Source of the DNA: Entamoeba invadens IP1
Lineage: Eukaryota; Evosea; Mastigamoebida; Endamoebidae
Assembly (NCBI RefSeq): GCF_000330505.1
Contig: NW_004440091.1
Span: 2,456-14,240, forward strand
Direction: 5' to 3'
Length of the DNA: 11,785 nt
A program made the translations under genes and the position numbers. Below are positions 1 to 7,514 of this stretch, one piece after another (position 1 is the first letter of the stretch; the number at the start of each line of letters is the position of its first letter). The notes beneath the pieces are model-generated. The model did no database searches. It saw nothing but the letters and a program-made list of their open reading frames with translations, and had not been told where the DNA came from.

Positions 1-571
1 ACAAAAAAATAAAATACAAACCATTTTTTAGAAAAACCACTTTATTTTTATTATAAATTATAATACTGTTATTATAATTAATAGTAAAAACCCAATATCG
101 TTATATAGAAAACAAACTTTAATAGTTTTTATTTTTTTTTTATTATTTGATATAAGAGCTTTCTCTTATTTTTCTTCCTTATTTCAAATAAATTCTTATA
201 TCGAATATTGACTGTATTTTTTGATGAATTTTTTTGTTTCATATAAAAAGCCAAGTTTGCTGAAGCTATCAACTAAGATTATAAAAACTAGCAATAAAAA
301 GTTTTTTAAAACATTTTATAACATAAAAACAAAAAAAATGTAACACACTAAAAATTATCTTGAATTGTTTTTCAACCTTTTTTGATTTATTGTATAAAAA
401 CTGTGAAAGATGGTAAAAAGACAATATCAATTTTTATTATATTTCTATTATAATATATTGAATTGATTTTAATTAAATTACAATATATATTAGTTTTATA
501 TAATTTATAAATAAATAATCATGTTTGAGTAATTGTTTAATTAGTTTGATCTTGTTAATAAAAACATTAAA
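1..571. other. AT-rich intergenic region upstream of first LRR gene
   Basis: No coding signal on either strand: stops are dense in all frames and the composition is almost wholly A/T, with poly-A and poly-T runs. An ATG at 522 is followed by a stop after two codons and means nothing if the leader is as short as usual in Entamoeba. The only supported content is the presumed promoter at the right end. Confidence 0.7.
533..571 (+). promoter_or_regulatory. Putative Entamoeba-type core promoter of the LRR gene at 572
   Basis: A T/A-rich element (TGTTTAATTA, about 533-542) lies roughly 30-40 bases before the ATG. AAAAACATT at 560-568 sits directly before it and resembles the known Entamoeba Inr (AAAAATTCA). 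The implied leader is only a few bases, which is normal in this genus. In such AT-rich DNA these matches are weak evidence; the position supports the call more than the motif does. Confidence 0.35.
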
Positions 572-2329
572 ATGGCAAAAATTGATGGATATCATATTAT
601 GGTTATTTCGTGTTATTTCAAAACGATTAAAGACTTTAAAAACGTTCAATTAGTTTGCAAAAAGTATAAAGACACACTCTTAAAGTTCCATTTCAATCCA
701 ATTCCACTTACAACCAAGACTCGAAGGTACTTTCAAAATTTAGAGACCTTTCACATATACCCCGGAACTTCAGACTATTTTGAAAACGATAATTTTTACA
801 GAGTGATATCGTGGTGCCCTATAGAACTTGGTACAGTACCACACAACTTTAATACACGCAAAAAATATTTTGTATCAAAAGATTCGAATGTTGCATTTCC
901 TCTTCCACGTCTCAACATTATTGAAATTAAAAAACACTCCTTTGAGTCGTCTTATATAGTACAGTCCACTAAACTAATTAATTTTGACAAAATTCCAGAT
1001 ACTGTGACCTCAATAGGAGAATATACATTCTTTCGTTTCAATTATGAAGGGAAAATGACACTTCCACCCAATTTACAATCACTTGGCAACAACGCGTTTT
1101 CTTTGTGTAAAATGTCCGAAGTTGTTGTCAATGAACTGCTGACTGACATTGGTGAGTCGGTCTTTGAGAACTGCACACAACTAACAACAGTCGTTCTTCC
1201 ACTTTCAATAAATAACGTTCCTCGTAGCTTTTTGTTGAATTGTATCAACTTAAAAACGATCAAATTTGTGAATTCGGTGTACACAGAAGACAGGATGTGT
1301 GCTTTTAGTGATTTGGCGTTTCACACGTGCAAGTCGTTGAGTTGCATTGATACACCACTAAGTATAACAAGCTTTGGAAATTGTTGCTTTGGGCGATGCA
1401 CATCACTCACGTGTATCAACTTTCCATCAAAATTAATGCACTTGGGAAAGTTTTGTTTTGAGCAGTGTTGCTCAATAAAAGAAATTGAAATTCCATTAAG
1501 TGTCACACACATCGGAAAGTGCTGCTTTGTTTGTTGCCAGAATCTCACAGCTGTTGTGTTAAAATGTGAATTAAACGAAATAAGTGAACACCTCTTTGGT
1601 GACTGTATATCGCTTCAGAGTGTGGAATATCCACAAAGTGTCACATCTATACAAGACTACGCATTTCTCAACTGTAAAAAGATCACTTCCATCAACTTAA
1701 AGAACATCAAAGTTATCGGAAAATCGGCGTTCAGAAAGTGTTCCTCGTTGACTGATATAAATTTGGAAAATGTTATTAAATTGGGTGAAAAGTGTTTTTC
1801 TAATTGTGAAAAGTTGGTCAAAGTAAGTGCAACAGGAAAAATTAAAATTCTCCCAAACAACTGCTTTGAGAATTGTGGATATTTGGAGGAATTCGAATTT
1901 CCACAAGAACTTGAGATAATAGGGAAGTCGTGTTTTTCAAAGTGTGTCAAATTAAAAGGAAAAATAGAGTTTAACAAAATCACAGAAATTGGAGAAGAGT
2001 GTTTCTTGGAGTGTCATGACATTCATAATGTGATTATAAACGGATGTTTAGAAGAATTAAAATATGAGACTTTCATGAATTGCGTTTCTTTAGAACAGGT
2101 GATTCTTTCAAAAACAGTGGAAAGAATTAAAGATGGGTGTTTCATGAATTGCTTGTCTCTCAAAGAAGTGAAATGTGAAGGAAATACTGTGATAGATGGA
2201 ATGAATTGTTTTGTGGGGTGTGAAGTCCTTGACAAAATAAATATCAGATTCAGAGGCATTGAGTATGGGAGTTTTAAGGGCTGCAAACAACTTGAAAGAA
2301 ATGCTACAATTGATAAACTGTATTTTTAA
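572..2329 (+). CDS. BspA-like leucine-rich-repeat protein (585 aa)
   Basis: Residues 1-70 form a non-repeat module (IDGYHIMVIS..., VCKKYKD, then NPIPL), also present in the second LRR protein at 7515-8531. From about residue 133 to the end there are some 18 tandem repeats of about 23 residues with the pattern CxSLxxIxLPxSVTxIGxxCFxxC, the Treponema/BspA type of LRR (LRR_5). The repeats should stack into a curved solenoid for protein binding. I see no signal peptide, membrane segment or C-terminal CAAX box (it ends DKLYF), so location is open; at least one E. histolytica BspA-like protein has been reported at the cell surface. The N-terminal module is weakly F-box-like, which is inference. The start is the first ATG of the open frame, just after an Inr-like motif, and the paralogue aligns from the same point. 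The frame is intact and has no intron. Confidence 0.93.
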   Translation: MAKIDGYHIMVISCYFKTIKDFKNVQLVCKKYKDTLLKFHFNPIPLTTKTRRYFQNLETFHIYPGTSDYFENDNFYRVISWCPIELGTVPHNFNTRKKYFVSKDSNVAFPLPRLNIIEIKKHSFESSYIVQSTKLINFDKIPDTVTSIGEYTFFRFNYEGKMTLPPNLQSLGNNAFSLCKMSEVVVNELLTDIGESVFENCTQLTTVVLPLSINNVPRSFLLNCINLKTIKFVNSVYTEDRMCAFSDLAFHTCKSLSCIDTPLSITSFGNCCFGRCTSLTCINFPSKLMHLGKFCFEQCCSIKEIEIPLSVTHIGKCCFVCCQNLTAVVLKCELNEISEHLFGDCISLQSVEYPQSVTSIQDYAFLNCKKITSINLKNIKVIGKSAFRKCSSLTDINLENVIKLGEKCFSNCEKLVKVSATGKIKILPNNCFENCGYLEEFEFPQELEIIGKSCFSKCVKLKGKIEFNKITEIGEECFLECHDIHNVIINGCLEELKYETFMNCVSLEQVILSKTVERIKDGCFMNCLSLKEVKCEGNTVIDGMNCFVGCEVLDKINIRFRGIEYGSFKGCKQLERNATIDKLYF

Positions 2330-2936
2330 TTATTTTAGTTGTTTATAAAGAATAAATAATTTAAATTGCCAATTAGAATTTATTCATATTTCATACTTTA
2401 TATATAATCGATCCAAATATAAAAATAAAAATGAAATTACTTGAATATAAAGAATAGTGCGTTTTATAAATTTTGTATTTAAAAAGCAATAAAAGTATAT
2501 TCAAGTAGACAATTTAAATACAGTTAATTAACAAAAACTTTTGAAATTGTATATGTAGTTGTATTGGTTATATTTCATTTTTGATCATTTTCAATAAAAA
2601 CACATTGTTTATTCTTTAACACTTATTAGTTCAGTTATGATAAATGTGTTTATTATATAATTATTTTATTATTTAGTCGTTGATAATAAAAGAGAAATTG
2701 TTTGGAGCATTTAAAGTGTACTATACAGAATATTATATAATAGTATAATTTAAAGGATAAAATAATGAATAAAATATTAAATATTATAGTTAATATAACT
2801 ATTTAATTCTTGTCAAAAGTCAAAACTCAAACCTTTTATTATGATGAACACAAATCATAAAAAAGATTTAAAAAAACGAAAAAAGACAAGCCTCAAAGTG
2901 TTTTATTAATTCAAAAATTTGAACTTGAAAACAAAC
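2330..2936. other. AT-rich intergenic region
   Basis: This holds the 3' end of the LRR gene and the upstream region of the small gene at 2937. TAATTATTTTAG directly after the stop fits the short TA-rich polyadenylation signals of Entamoeba. A 12-bp AT palindrome at 2731-2742 is expected by chance. No other gene is supported. Confidence 0.65.
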
Positions 2937-3179
2937 ATGTCGAAGTGCTCGGCACCATCTCTCGGAGGATTTAGTTACCAAACAGTTGTCAATATCAAAA
3001 GAGAGCCAAAGGTGAAACCAGCCCCCCGCAAGGAACTTAAAACGGAAGAAGTGGATGAAGGGTGTTCGGAAGAGAAGCGTGAACTTCGCGAAGGGTACCA
3101 GAGTCTTGCAAATAAAAAGATAAAAGGAAAAAATCCACGAAGGGTTGAGAAGCGCTCTAATTTTGGAGATTATAACTGA
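2937..3179 (+). CDS. Small, highly charged hypothetical protein (80 aa)
   Basis: I do not recognise this protein. It starts MSKCSAPSLGGFSYQ, continues with a proline/lysine stretch (IKREPKVKPAPRKELK), an acidic patch (TEEVDEG) and a lysine/arginine-rich C-terminal third (KKIKGKNPRRVEKR). There is no signal peptide or membrane segment. The basic clusters resemble nuclear localisation signals and most of the chain looks disordered, so a nuclear or nucleic-acid-associated role is a guess. Coding status rests on base use: the frame is much richer in G and C than its flanks, uses C-ending codons (GCC, CCC, CGC) and stops where the composition drops. The ATG at 2937 is chosen because the open frame upstream contains no other ATG, only a TTG at 2919. 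The bases ahead (TTAATTCAAAAATTTGAACTTG) contain Inr-like and GAAC-like elements. Confidence 0.72.
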   Translation: MSKCSAPSLGGFSYQTVVNIKREPKVKPAPRKELKTEEVDEGCSEEKRELREGYQSLANKKIKGKNPRRVEKRSNFGDYN

Positions 3180-4088
3180 TTGTGTGTTAGAATAGTTTGG
3201 TTTAATGAGTAACTGTTTTTATGAATTATCATTTCTGAATAATTTGAAATACCATTTTACATTCTATGTTAATTTATGTTGTTATATATAATTTTCAGTC
3301 TTGTTGTGATTAATTTCAATTTGTTTTTTTTTGCAATTTTCATCATTCAACATGGTCAAATGACATATAAATTTAACTGTAATTTATTTATACATGTATG
3401 TTATTTTTATTAAAAATACTACTTTTGTTTAAATACAGTTGTTATATATTTTATATAGTCAAACCTCTGAAAAGAAAAAAAATATTATTATTTTATTGTT
3501 TTCCAGAATCGGCATTTTTTTCTTATCAAACTCCAAAACTTGCTATATAGAGACTTCATTTTTGGTTATTGTAGACAATGCATGTTATTGAGAAAACTTG
3601 CTTATTTTAAATTTAATTGTTCCTCTATCTCTATTATTATATTTACAATAAATAAAACTATTATTATTTATGATTGGTATTTATATTTGTGATAACTTTT
3701 TTATCAAAACTTGGGTTGGATTTACACAGTGAATTATTAATTACAAATGAGCATAAAAGTATGTTTTACGCCTGTTGTTATTAATTTAATGTTATTTAAC
3801 TTATTCTAAATTGTTATTTGCATTGTGTACCAGCCCAATACTGTTTATTGTTTAAATATCAAACAAAGTTGTTTTAAGTTTTAAATATAGTACTATTTTT
3901 AGTAATTAAAATGATAAACAATTATATACAAATATTCAATTTTGTAATATAGAGTTATTTCAAAAGGATGTTTGAATTTAACTCAAATTAATATCAAAAT
4001 AAATTTATTTCAATATATAAAATTATTTATTATTTTGTTTTTTCATTATATCAAAATATAATAATATCCAAAAGCAAGTTAGATATTG
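3180..4088. other. AT-rich intergenic region, no gene seen
   Basis: About 900 bases with stops in every frame and no GC-richer block of convincing length. A slightly less AT-rich patch near 3500-3600 has no sustained reading frame. A 20-base stretch at 3244-3263 nearly matches 4579-4598 (17 of 20) but is AT-rich. Confidence 0.65.
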
Positions 4089-4271
4089 TTACAGCATTGT
4101 GTAAGTCCAAGTGGTCCCAAGAAGATTACAATTGACCAACAAAGTTCTTCCTTGATCGTAACATTGGTCGATCACGTTATGGCAGTATGCTTTTCCTTGT
4201 GGGCAGTTTCTTCTATTAACGAGAGCATGTTCACCTTGCAAATCTCCACCACTTACGAACCAATCACCCAT
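4089..4271 (-). CDS. Possible small Cys-containing protein (60 aa) or gene remnant
   Basis: This isolated GC-richer island reads on the minus strand from an ATG at 4271 to a TAA at 4089-4091. The product begins MGDWFVSGGDLQGEH, has four cysteines (CPQGKAYC, then QC and NC) and ends near TTWTYTML. It is rich in Gly, Cys, Trp and Asn, typical of a folded domain rather than random AT-rich translation. There is no signal peptide or membrane segment, and I do not recognise the family. The plus strand is also open here but lacks an ATG at the 5' end and reads less naturally. A promoter-like arrangement lies directly upstream. It may be a genuine micro-gene, or an end fragment of a larger gene whose rest has been lost; the composition drops abruptly on both sides. 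Confidence 0.45.
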   Translation of the reverse strand: MGDWFVSGGDLQGEHALVNRRNCPQGKAYCHNVIDQCYDQGRTLLVNCNLLGTTWTYTML

Positions 4272-4277
4272 TTCCAC

Positions 4278-4310
4278 TGAATGAATAGTTCAATTTCACT
4301 TATTAAATAC
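4278..4310 (-). promoter_or_regulatory. Tripartite Entamoeba-like core promoter before the 4271 ATG
   Basis: Read on the minus strand, three elements occur in the known Entamoeba order: GTATTTAAT at 4302-4310 (TATA-like consensus GTATTTAAA), TTGAAC at 4288-4293 (GAAC element), and two overlapping ATTCA copies at 4278-4286 (Inr core). The ATG follows 6 bases later. The TATA-like element lies about 31 bases before the ATG, which fits initiation at the Inr with a very short leader. Each motif alone is weak; the ordered set is what supports the call. Confidence 0.42.
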
Positions 4311-5123
4311 CTCTTTTTATTTATAGATTTATGTTTTTATTAGTTCGTTGTTGTATAATAGTTGTTATTAATAAAAAATGATTATTTATTGAATGAAATG
4401 GCTTAATATTGTTGATATACAACGAATGAAAGATTTTATGGACAAAAAAATTCAATTCTTTTGATTTGAAAAAAACATTATCAAGTTGAAGATACTTAAA
4501 AACTTTCATTTTTGAAGAAATTTACATTAACAGTTACCAAATCATTAGTAATTGAATCAAATTTAAAATATTTAATGTTTGAAATGGTATTTTACATTGA
4601 ACTGTGTACAACTGCTTTTTATTGATCGGCAACTTAAAAATAAAGTTATCAACTTAATACTTATTTGAAATTAATTGTAATATTAAATTTCAACAAATCA
4701 TATATCAACAACAAGTTAATTTTGTATTCAAAATGATGTTCAAAGTCAACAATGTTTATATAACCAATATTATGATTTTGTTATATTTTGATAAAATTAT
4801 AAAAACTTTAATAGGTGTCTGAAAAAAAATAAAAAATGATTGTGTTTTTATTAAATAAATCCTTTTTAATATTTCAGAAATTTAGAATTGTAGTTTTCTT
4901 TTAATTATAATATTGTCAAAAAGATAATACCACAATGCTTAAATAAAATACCATCCAAAGTTCCAGAATTGTTATTGAAATACACTCTTTGTATTTATCA
5001 AATATAAACAATTTAAGTTTATTTTTACTATACAAATATTGTTATTAACTAAATTTATTAAAATAAGTGATTATTAAATATTAAAATATTAAACAGAAAA
5101 ATTCAACAAGTATTAATAATTTA
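4311..5123. other. AT-rich intergenic region, no gene seen
   Basis: Strongly A/T-biased sequence with only short AT-type reading frames of low complexity (Asn/Lys/Ile/Phe). It separates the small island gene from the 3' end of the decayed copy at 5124-5670. No RNA gene or repeat array is visible. Confidence 0.62.
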
Positions 5124-5670
5124 TTAGAACAAAAAAGCAAATGCAGGTGCCAACAGTGCAAAGACCTCAAACGTACCACTTGTGGTTTTGTACGAGTATG
5201 TCGATTTATCCACACATTTGTCGAGTTCTGCAATCGTTTTCATATCCTTGTGGCTTCCTGTGCGGTCCGAGTTTCCAAAAGTTTTCAAGACAAGATTTTT
5301 CCCTCAATCGCATATTGCTCAGACTCTTTTGATCCTCTAATGCACTCACCAGAGTAAAGTGATTATCTTGGATTTCCATCTTCATTTGAAATTGAACACG
5401 ATTTTCCATAGTACGTGTATTTTACAGTAACATAATCAGGTAGATTGTACTTAATAACGCCTTCTGTTGCAACTTGTTAACTGGATCAACCAAGTGTTGC
5501 AGTCATTGGAATTGTATGTGTTGACTTACGTGGTATTCAGTTTGTACTTTACATAATTGAATGTTGATTGGGAACACTTCCCAAACTTTTTATTGCTCTT
5601 TCACCGTCGTTGAACTTGGCCATGTACCTCGCAAACGCAATGGAAGCATGAACAAGAAAATAGTCAACAT
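5124..5670 (-). pseudogene. Decayed secreted/surface-type protein gene, copy A
   Basis: Read on the minus strand, coding traces run for about 180 codons through several frames. An ATG at 5670 opens a hydrophobic segment (MLTIFLFML), and after one frameshift the text reads IAFARYMAKFNDGE, together resembling a signal peptide. Later pieces are YVKYKLNTT, NDCNTWL, GVIKYNLPDYVTVKYTYYG, ECIRGSKESEQYAIEGK and DKCVDKSTYSYKTTSGTF. The end is hydrophobic (EVFALLAPAFAFLF, then TAA at 5124-5126), like a GPI-attachment tail. At least three frameshifts and three internal stops break it. The pieces YVKY, C(N/D)TWL, YAIEG and DKSTYSY recur in the same order in copy B on the opposite strand. I do not recognise the family; its plan suggests a small secreted or GPI-anchored protein with paired cysteines. 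Confidence 0.78.
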
Positions 5671-5926
5671 GTGTGATTTTTCGGTTGTTTGGTTCATTTT
5701 TATTAACAATTTCTTTATTCATTAAAGAAAAAAACAAAAAACAGCATCTTTTTATCTATTGTCAATTATATTTTAACTTTAGAATCTTTATTGTGATTTA
5801 TTTATTATTCAATTGTTGTTCTTTGGTATTTTTTGAATTTAATTTGGACAAAAAGAGGCAAATTATTTTTTACTTTTATTTGGATAAGTGGAACATATTA
5901 TTTTAAACATGTTTCAATATGTTATA
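5671..5926. other. Spacer between the two head-to-head decayed copies
   Basis: AT-rich DNA of about 255 bp. The plus strand happens to be open through part of it, but the translation is Phe/Ile/Leu/Tyr-rich, as expected from T-rich DNA. It may once have held the divergent promoters of the two copies; nothing specific is preserved. Confidence 0.55.
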
Positions 5927-6328
5927 TATGTAAAGTATAATTTGTATTAGTACTGTGACACCTGGCTGCCAACTGGTTCGTCGTTGGTTAATTATCCTGT
6001 TGTCTACAACATCAACGATTGCATTGCTGTGAAGAACACTTTTGATAACAAGGGATGTGAAAATACAATTGATGACGCAAAACCCACAGAACATTAATAC
6101 ACAGACGTTTGCACAATAATGGGTGTTGGATCGACCAGATATGCAATTGAAGGAAATAAACTTGTTTTGAAAACGTTCACAAACAAGGATTGCACACTCA
6201 CATTTACTCTGAATGTTGAAAATGAAGAACTTGACAAAGTAGATAAATCAACTTACTCGTACAACATCACAAATGATGCGTTTTGATGTCTTTTCGTTTT
6301 TGGCGCATGCACTTGTTTTTTGTTCTAA
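5927..6328 (+). pseudogene. Decayed secreted/surface-type protein gene, copy B
   Basis: A single frame in phase with the TGT at 5954 reads YVKYNLY, stop, YCDTWLPTGSSLVNYPVVYN, NDCIAVKNTFDNKGCEN, stop, YTDVC, RYAIEGNKLVLKTFTNKDC, VENEELDKVDKSTYSYN. In-frame stops are TAG 5948-5950, TAA 6095-6097 and TGA 6284-6286. Shifting by one base at the last stop restores a hydrophobic tail (FDVFSFLAHALVF). The final TTGTTCTAA (TAA 6326-6328) matches the end of copy A apart from small indels. The 5' end with the signal peptide is missing or unrecognisable. This copy is less damaged than copy A, mainly stops plus tail indels, so it decayed independently or later. The conserved order of motifs shows common descent; function is unknown. 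Confidence 0.78.
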
Positions 6329-6545
6329 TTCATTTCTTATCAATTGTTTTGGTGGTTGATACATAATACAGATATCAATAGAAGTGTATTTATTTGTATA
6401 ACAACTTTAAAATTTATAAAAAATAATCATGTTTGTTTTGAAAATACAACAACCATTTCCTCATTACAACTATTATAATTAAAACGATCAATTTTTTAAT
6501 TATTAATGAACATTCAAATAACATTTGTTTTTAAATATCAATAAA

Positions 6546-6610
6546 TGTTATATCGGAAACCAAATTATTAGAATAATAAATAATATTACTTTATTAATTC
6601 CGATATAACA
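6546..6610. repeat. 13-bp inverted repeat enclosing a TAATATTAC stem-loop
   Basis: TGTTATATCGGAA at 6546-6558 is perfectly complementary to TTCCGATATAACA at 6598-6610. Inside, TAATAAA (6574-6580) pairs with TTTATTA (6590-6596) and leaves a 9-base loop, TAATATTAC (6581-6589). The inner stem abuts the right outer arm with one base between, while 15 bases are unpaired on the left. The loop equals the nonanucleotide at rolling-circle origins of many CRESS-DNA replicons. Other readings are a small MITE-like element (no clear target duplication seen) or a cis element about 130-200 bases before the acetyltransferase gene. Confidence 0.6.
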
Positions 6611-6701
6611 CCAAGAATATTCAGACGAAAAAGTCGGTTGAAAAATCTTATATTAAATTTTACTGAATAACTTTTCACACATTGTTTTAGTAACGACTTC
6701 C

Positions 6702-6730
6702 ACTATAAAACGGCGCTTTATCAAATTCAC
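6702..6730 (+). promoter_or_regulatory. Core promoter of the acetyltransferase gene
   Basis: A TATA-like CTATAAAAC at 6703-6711 stands about 32-40 bases before the ATG. TCAAATTCA at 6721-6729 matches the Entamoeba Inr consensus AAAAATTCA at 7 of 9 positions. The leader would then be about 15 bases, within the usual Entamoeba range. The GC-bearing stretch CGGCGC between the two elements stands out from the AT-rich surroundings. Confidence 0.5.
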
Positions 6731-6742
6731 ATCCAACAAATT

Positions 6743-7351
6743 ATGGCCGAACACATACCCACTGAACGAGAGTTGATGTTGACAGGTAAGTTATACGACA
6801 GCACAGTTCCAGACTTGATAAACGAGCGAAGAGTCTGCAACGAGAAGATCATTGCTTTCAATAACGAACCAAAAGAAGAGAAGAGAGACGTCATCCTTCG
6901 TGAACTTCTTGGGGCATGTGGCGAAAATGTCACATTTCTTCCTCCATTCCACTGCGACTATGGAAAGTACATCCAAGTCGGCTCAACGACGTTTGCAAAC
7001 TACAATTTGGTTGTTCTAGATGCAAACCCTGTCTATATTGGAAGTCATGTTCTAATTGGTCCAAACGTCACAATACTTGCAGGTACTCACCCAACAGATC
7101 CAACTATCAGAAACGCCCTTTTGGAGTACGGATTTCCAACACGAATCAAAGACGGTGCTTGGATAGGTACTGGCGCCATCATCATGCCAAATATCACAAT
7201 CGGCGAAAATTCAGTTGTTGGTGCGGGGAGTGTCGTCACTAAGGATGTCCCAGACAACACTGTCGTTGCTGGTAATCCGGCCCGAGTCATCAGAAAAGTA
7301 GAAACACACCCGGGTTGGACTACACAAGACAGAAACGTGCCAATCAAGTGA
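6743..7351 (+). CDS. Maltose/galactoside O-acetyltransferase family protein (202 aa)
   Basis: This protein should transfer acetyl from acetyl-CoA to a sugar hydroxyl (LacA/Maa/NodL family, left-handed parallel beta-helix, trimeric, cytosolic). Residues 6-60 match the helical N-terminal Mac domain (ERELMLTGKLYD...). Residues 61-186 contain hexapeptide repeats, including IGSHVLIGPNVTI, IGTGAIIMPNITIGENSVVG and AGSVVTKDVP. The family-typical FANYNLVVLD stretch lies at 84-93, the presumed catalytic histidine at 116 (AGTHPTD), and the CoA-side GNPARVIRKV near the end. The length is normal for the family. ATG 6743 follows a good TATA/Inr pair and starts right before the Mac domain. There is no intron and the frame is intact. 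Codons are richer in C-ending forms than in the LRR genes, as in well-expressed Entamoeba genes. The family is mainly bacterial and Entamoeba has acquired such enzymes laterally, so transfer is likely. The true sugar acceptor is unknown. Confidence 0.93.
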   Translation: MAEHIPTERELMLTGKLYDSTVPDLINERRVCNEKIIAFNNEPKEEKRDVILRELLGACGENVTFLPPFHCDYGKYIQVGSTTFANYNLVVLDANPVYIGSHVLIGPNVTILAGTHPTDPTIRNALLEYGFPTRIKDGAWIGTGAIIMPNITIGENSVVGAGSVVTKDVPDNTVVAGNPARVIRKVETHPGWTTQDRNVPIK

Positions 7352-7390
7352 TACTTTGTTTTATTTCTATTTATACTATTATTATACTAT

Positions 7391-7485
7391 TATTATATTA
7401 TATTATATTATATTATATTATATTATATTATATTATATTATATTATATTATATTATATTATATTATATTATATTATATTATATTA
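7391..7485. repeat. Pentanucleotide microsatellite (TATTA)19
   Basis: Nineteen uninterrupted copies of TATTA fill 95 bases, preceded by imperfect TACTATTAT-type units from about 7374. The tract lies in the 163-bp gap between two convergent genes, 40 bases after the acetyltransferase stop and 30 bases after the LRR gene's stop as transcribed. It would therefore fall in or beside both 3' ends. The open frame across it (repeating YYIIL) results from the 15-base period and is not a gene. Confidence 0.97.
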
Positions 7486-7514
7486 AAACAATCATAACTT
7501 TAAAATACGACTGT

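Larger units (their letters stand above)
6329..6742. other. Intergenic region upstream of the acetyltransferase gene
   Basis: Apart from the inverted-repeat structure at 6546-6610 and the promoter near 6702-6730, this is AT-rich DNA without reading frames. The composition becomes less AT-rich after about 6690, approaching the gene. Confidence 0.6.

Noticed and set aside
1042..2290. Minus-strand frames across the first LRR gene
   Set aside because: They are antisense shadows caused by the regular repeat codons.
2731..2742. Perfect AT palindrome TATTATATAATA
   Set aside because: Expected by chance at this base composition and not tied to any gene feature.
2919..2936. Six-codon upstream extension of the small charged protein
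   Set aside because: It would start at TTG; the first ATG in frame is at 2937, where the composition also changes.
4089..4271. Reading the island (DLQG ... YC) as a viral Rep fragment, given the origin-like stem-loop nearby
   Set aside because: The spacing between the two matches is too short and no endonuclease motif I, helicase motif or tyrosine-lysine pair is present.
4086..4280. Plus-strand frame opposite the 60-codon island
   Set aside because: It opens at TTG rather than ATG and has no promoter-like context; the minus strand is better in both respects.
3244..4598. Twenty-base near repeat (3244-3263 and 4579-4598, 17 of 20 identical; differing bases ACC versus GGT)
   Set aside because: It looks like a tiny internal inversion but is AT-rich and isolated, so chance cannot be excluded.
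5141..5906. Several 60-77 codon frames in and between the decayed copies
   Set aside because: Those on the minus strand are pieces of copy A in shifted frames; those on the plus strand are shadows or T-rich translation in the spacer.
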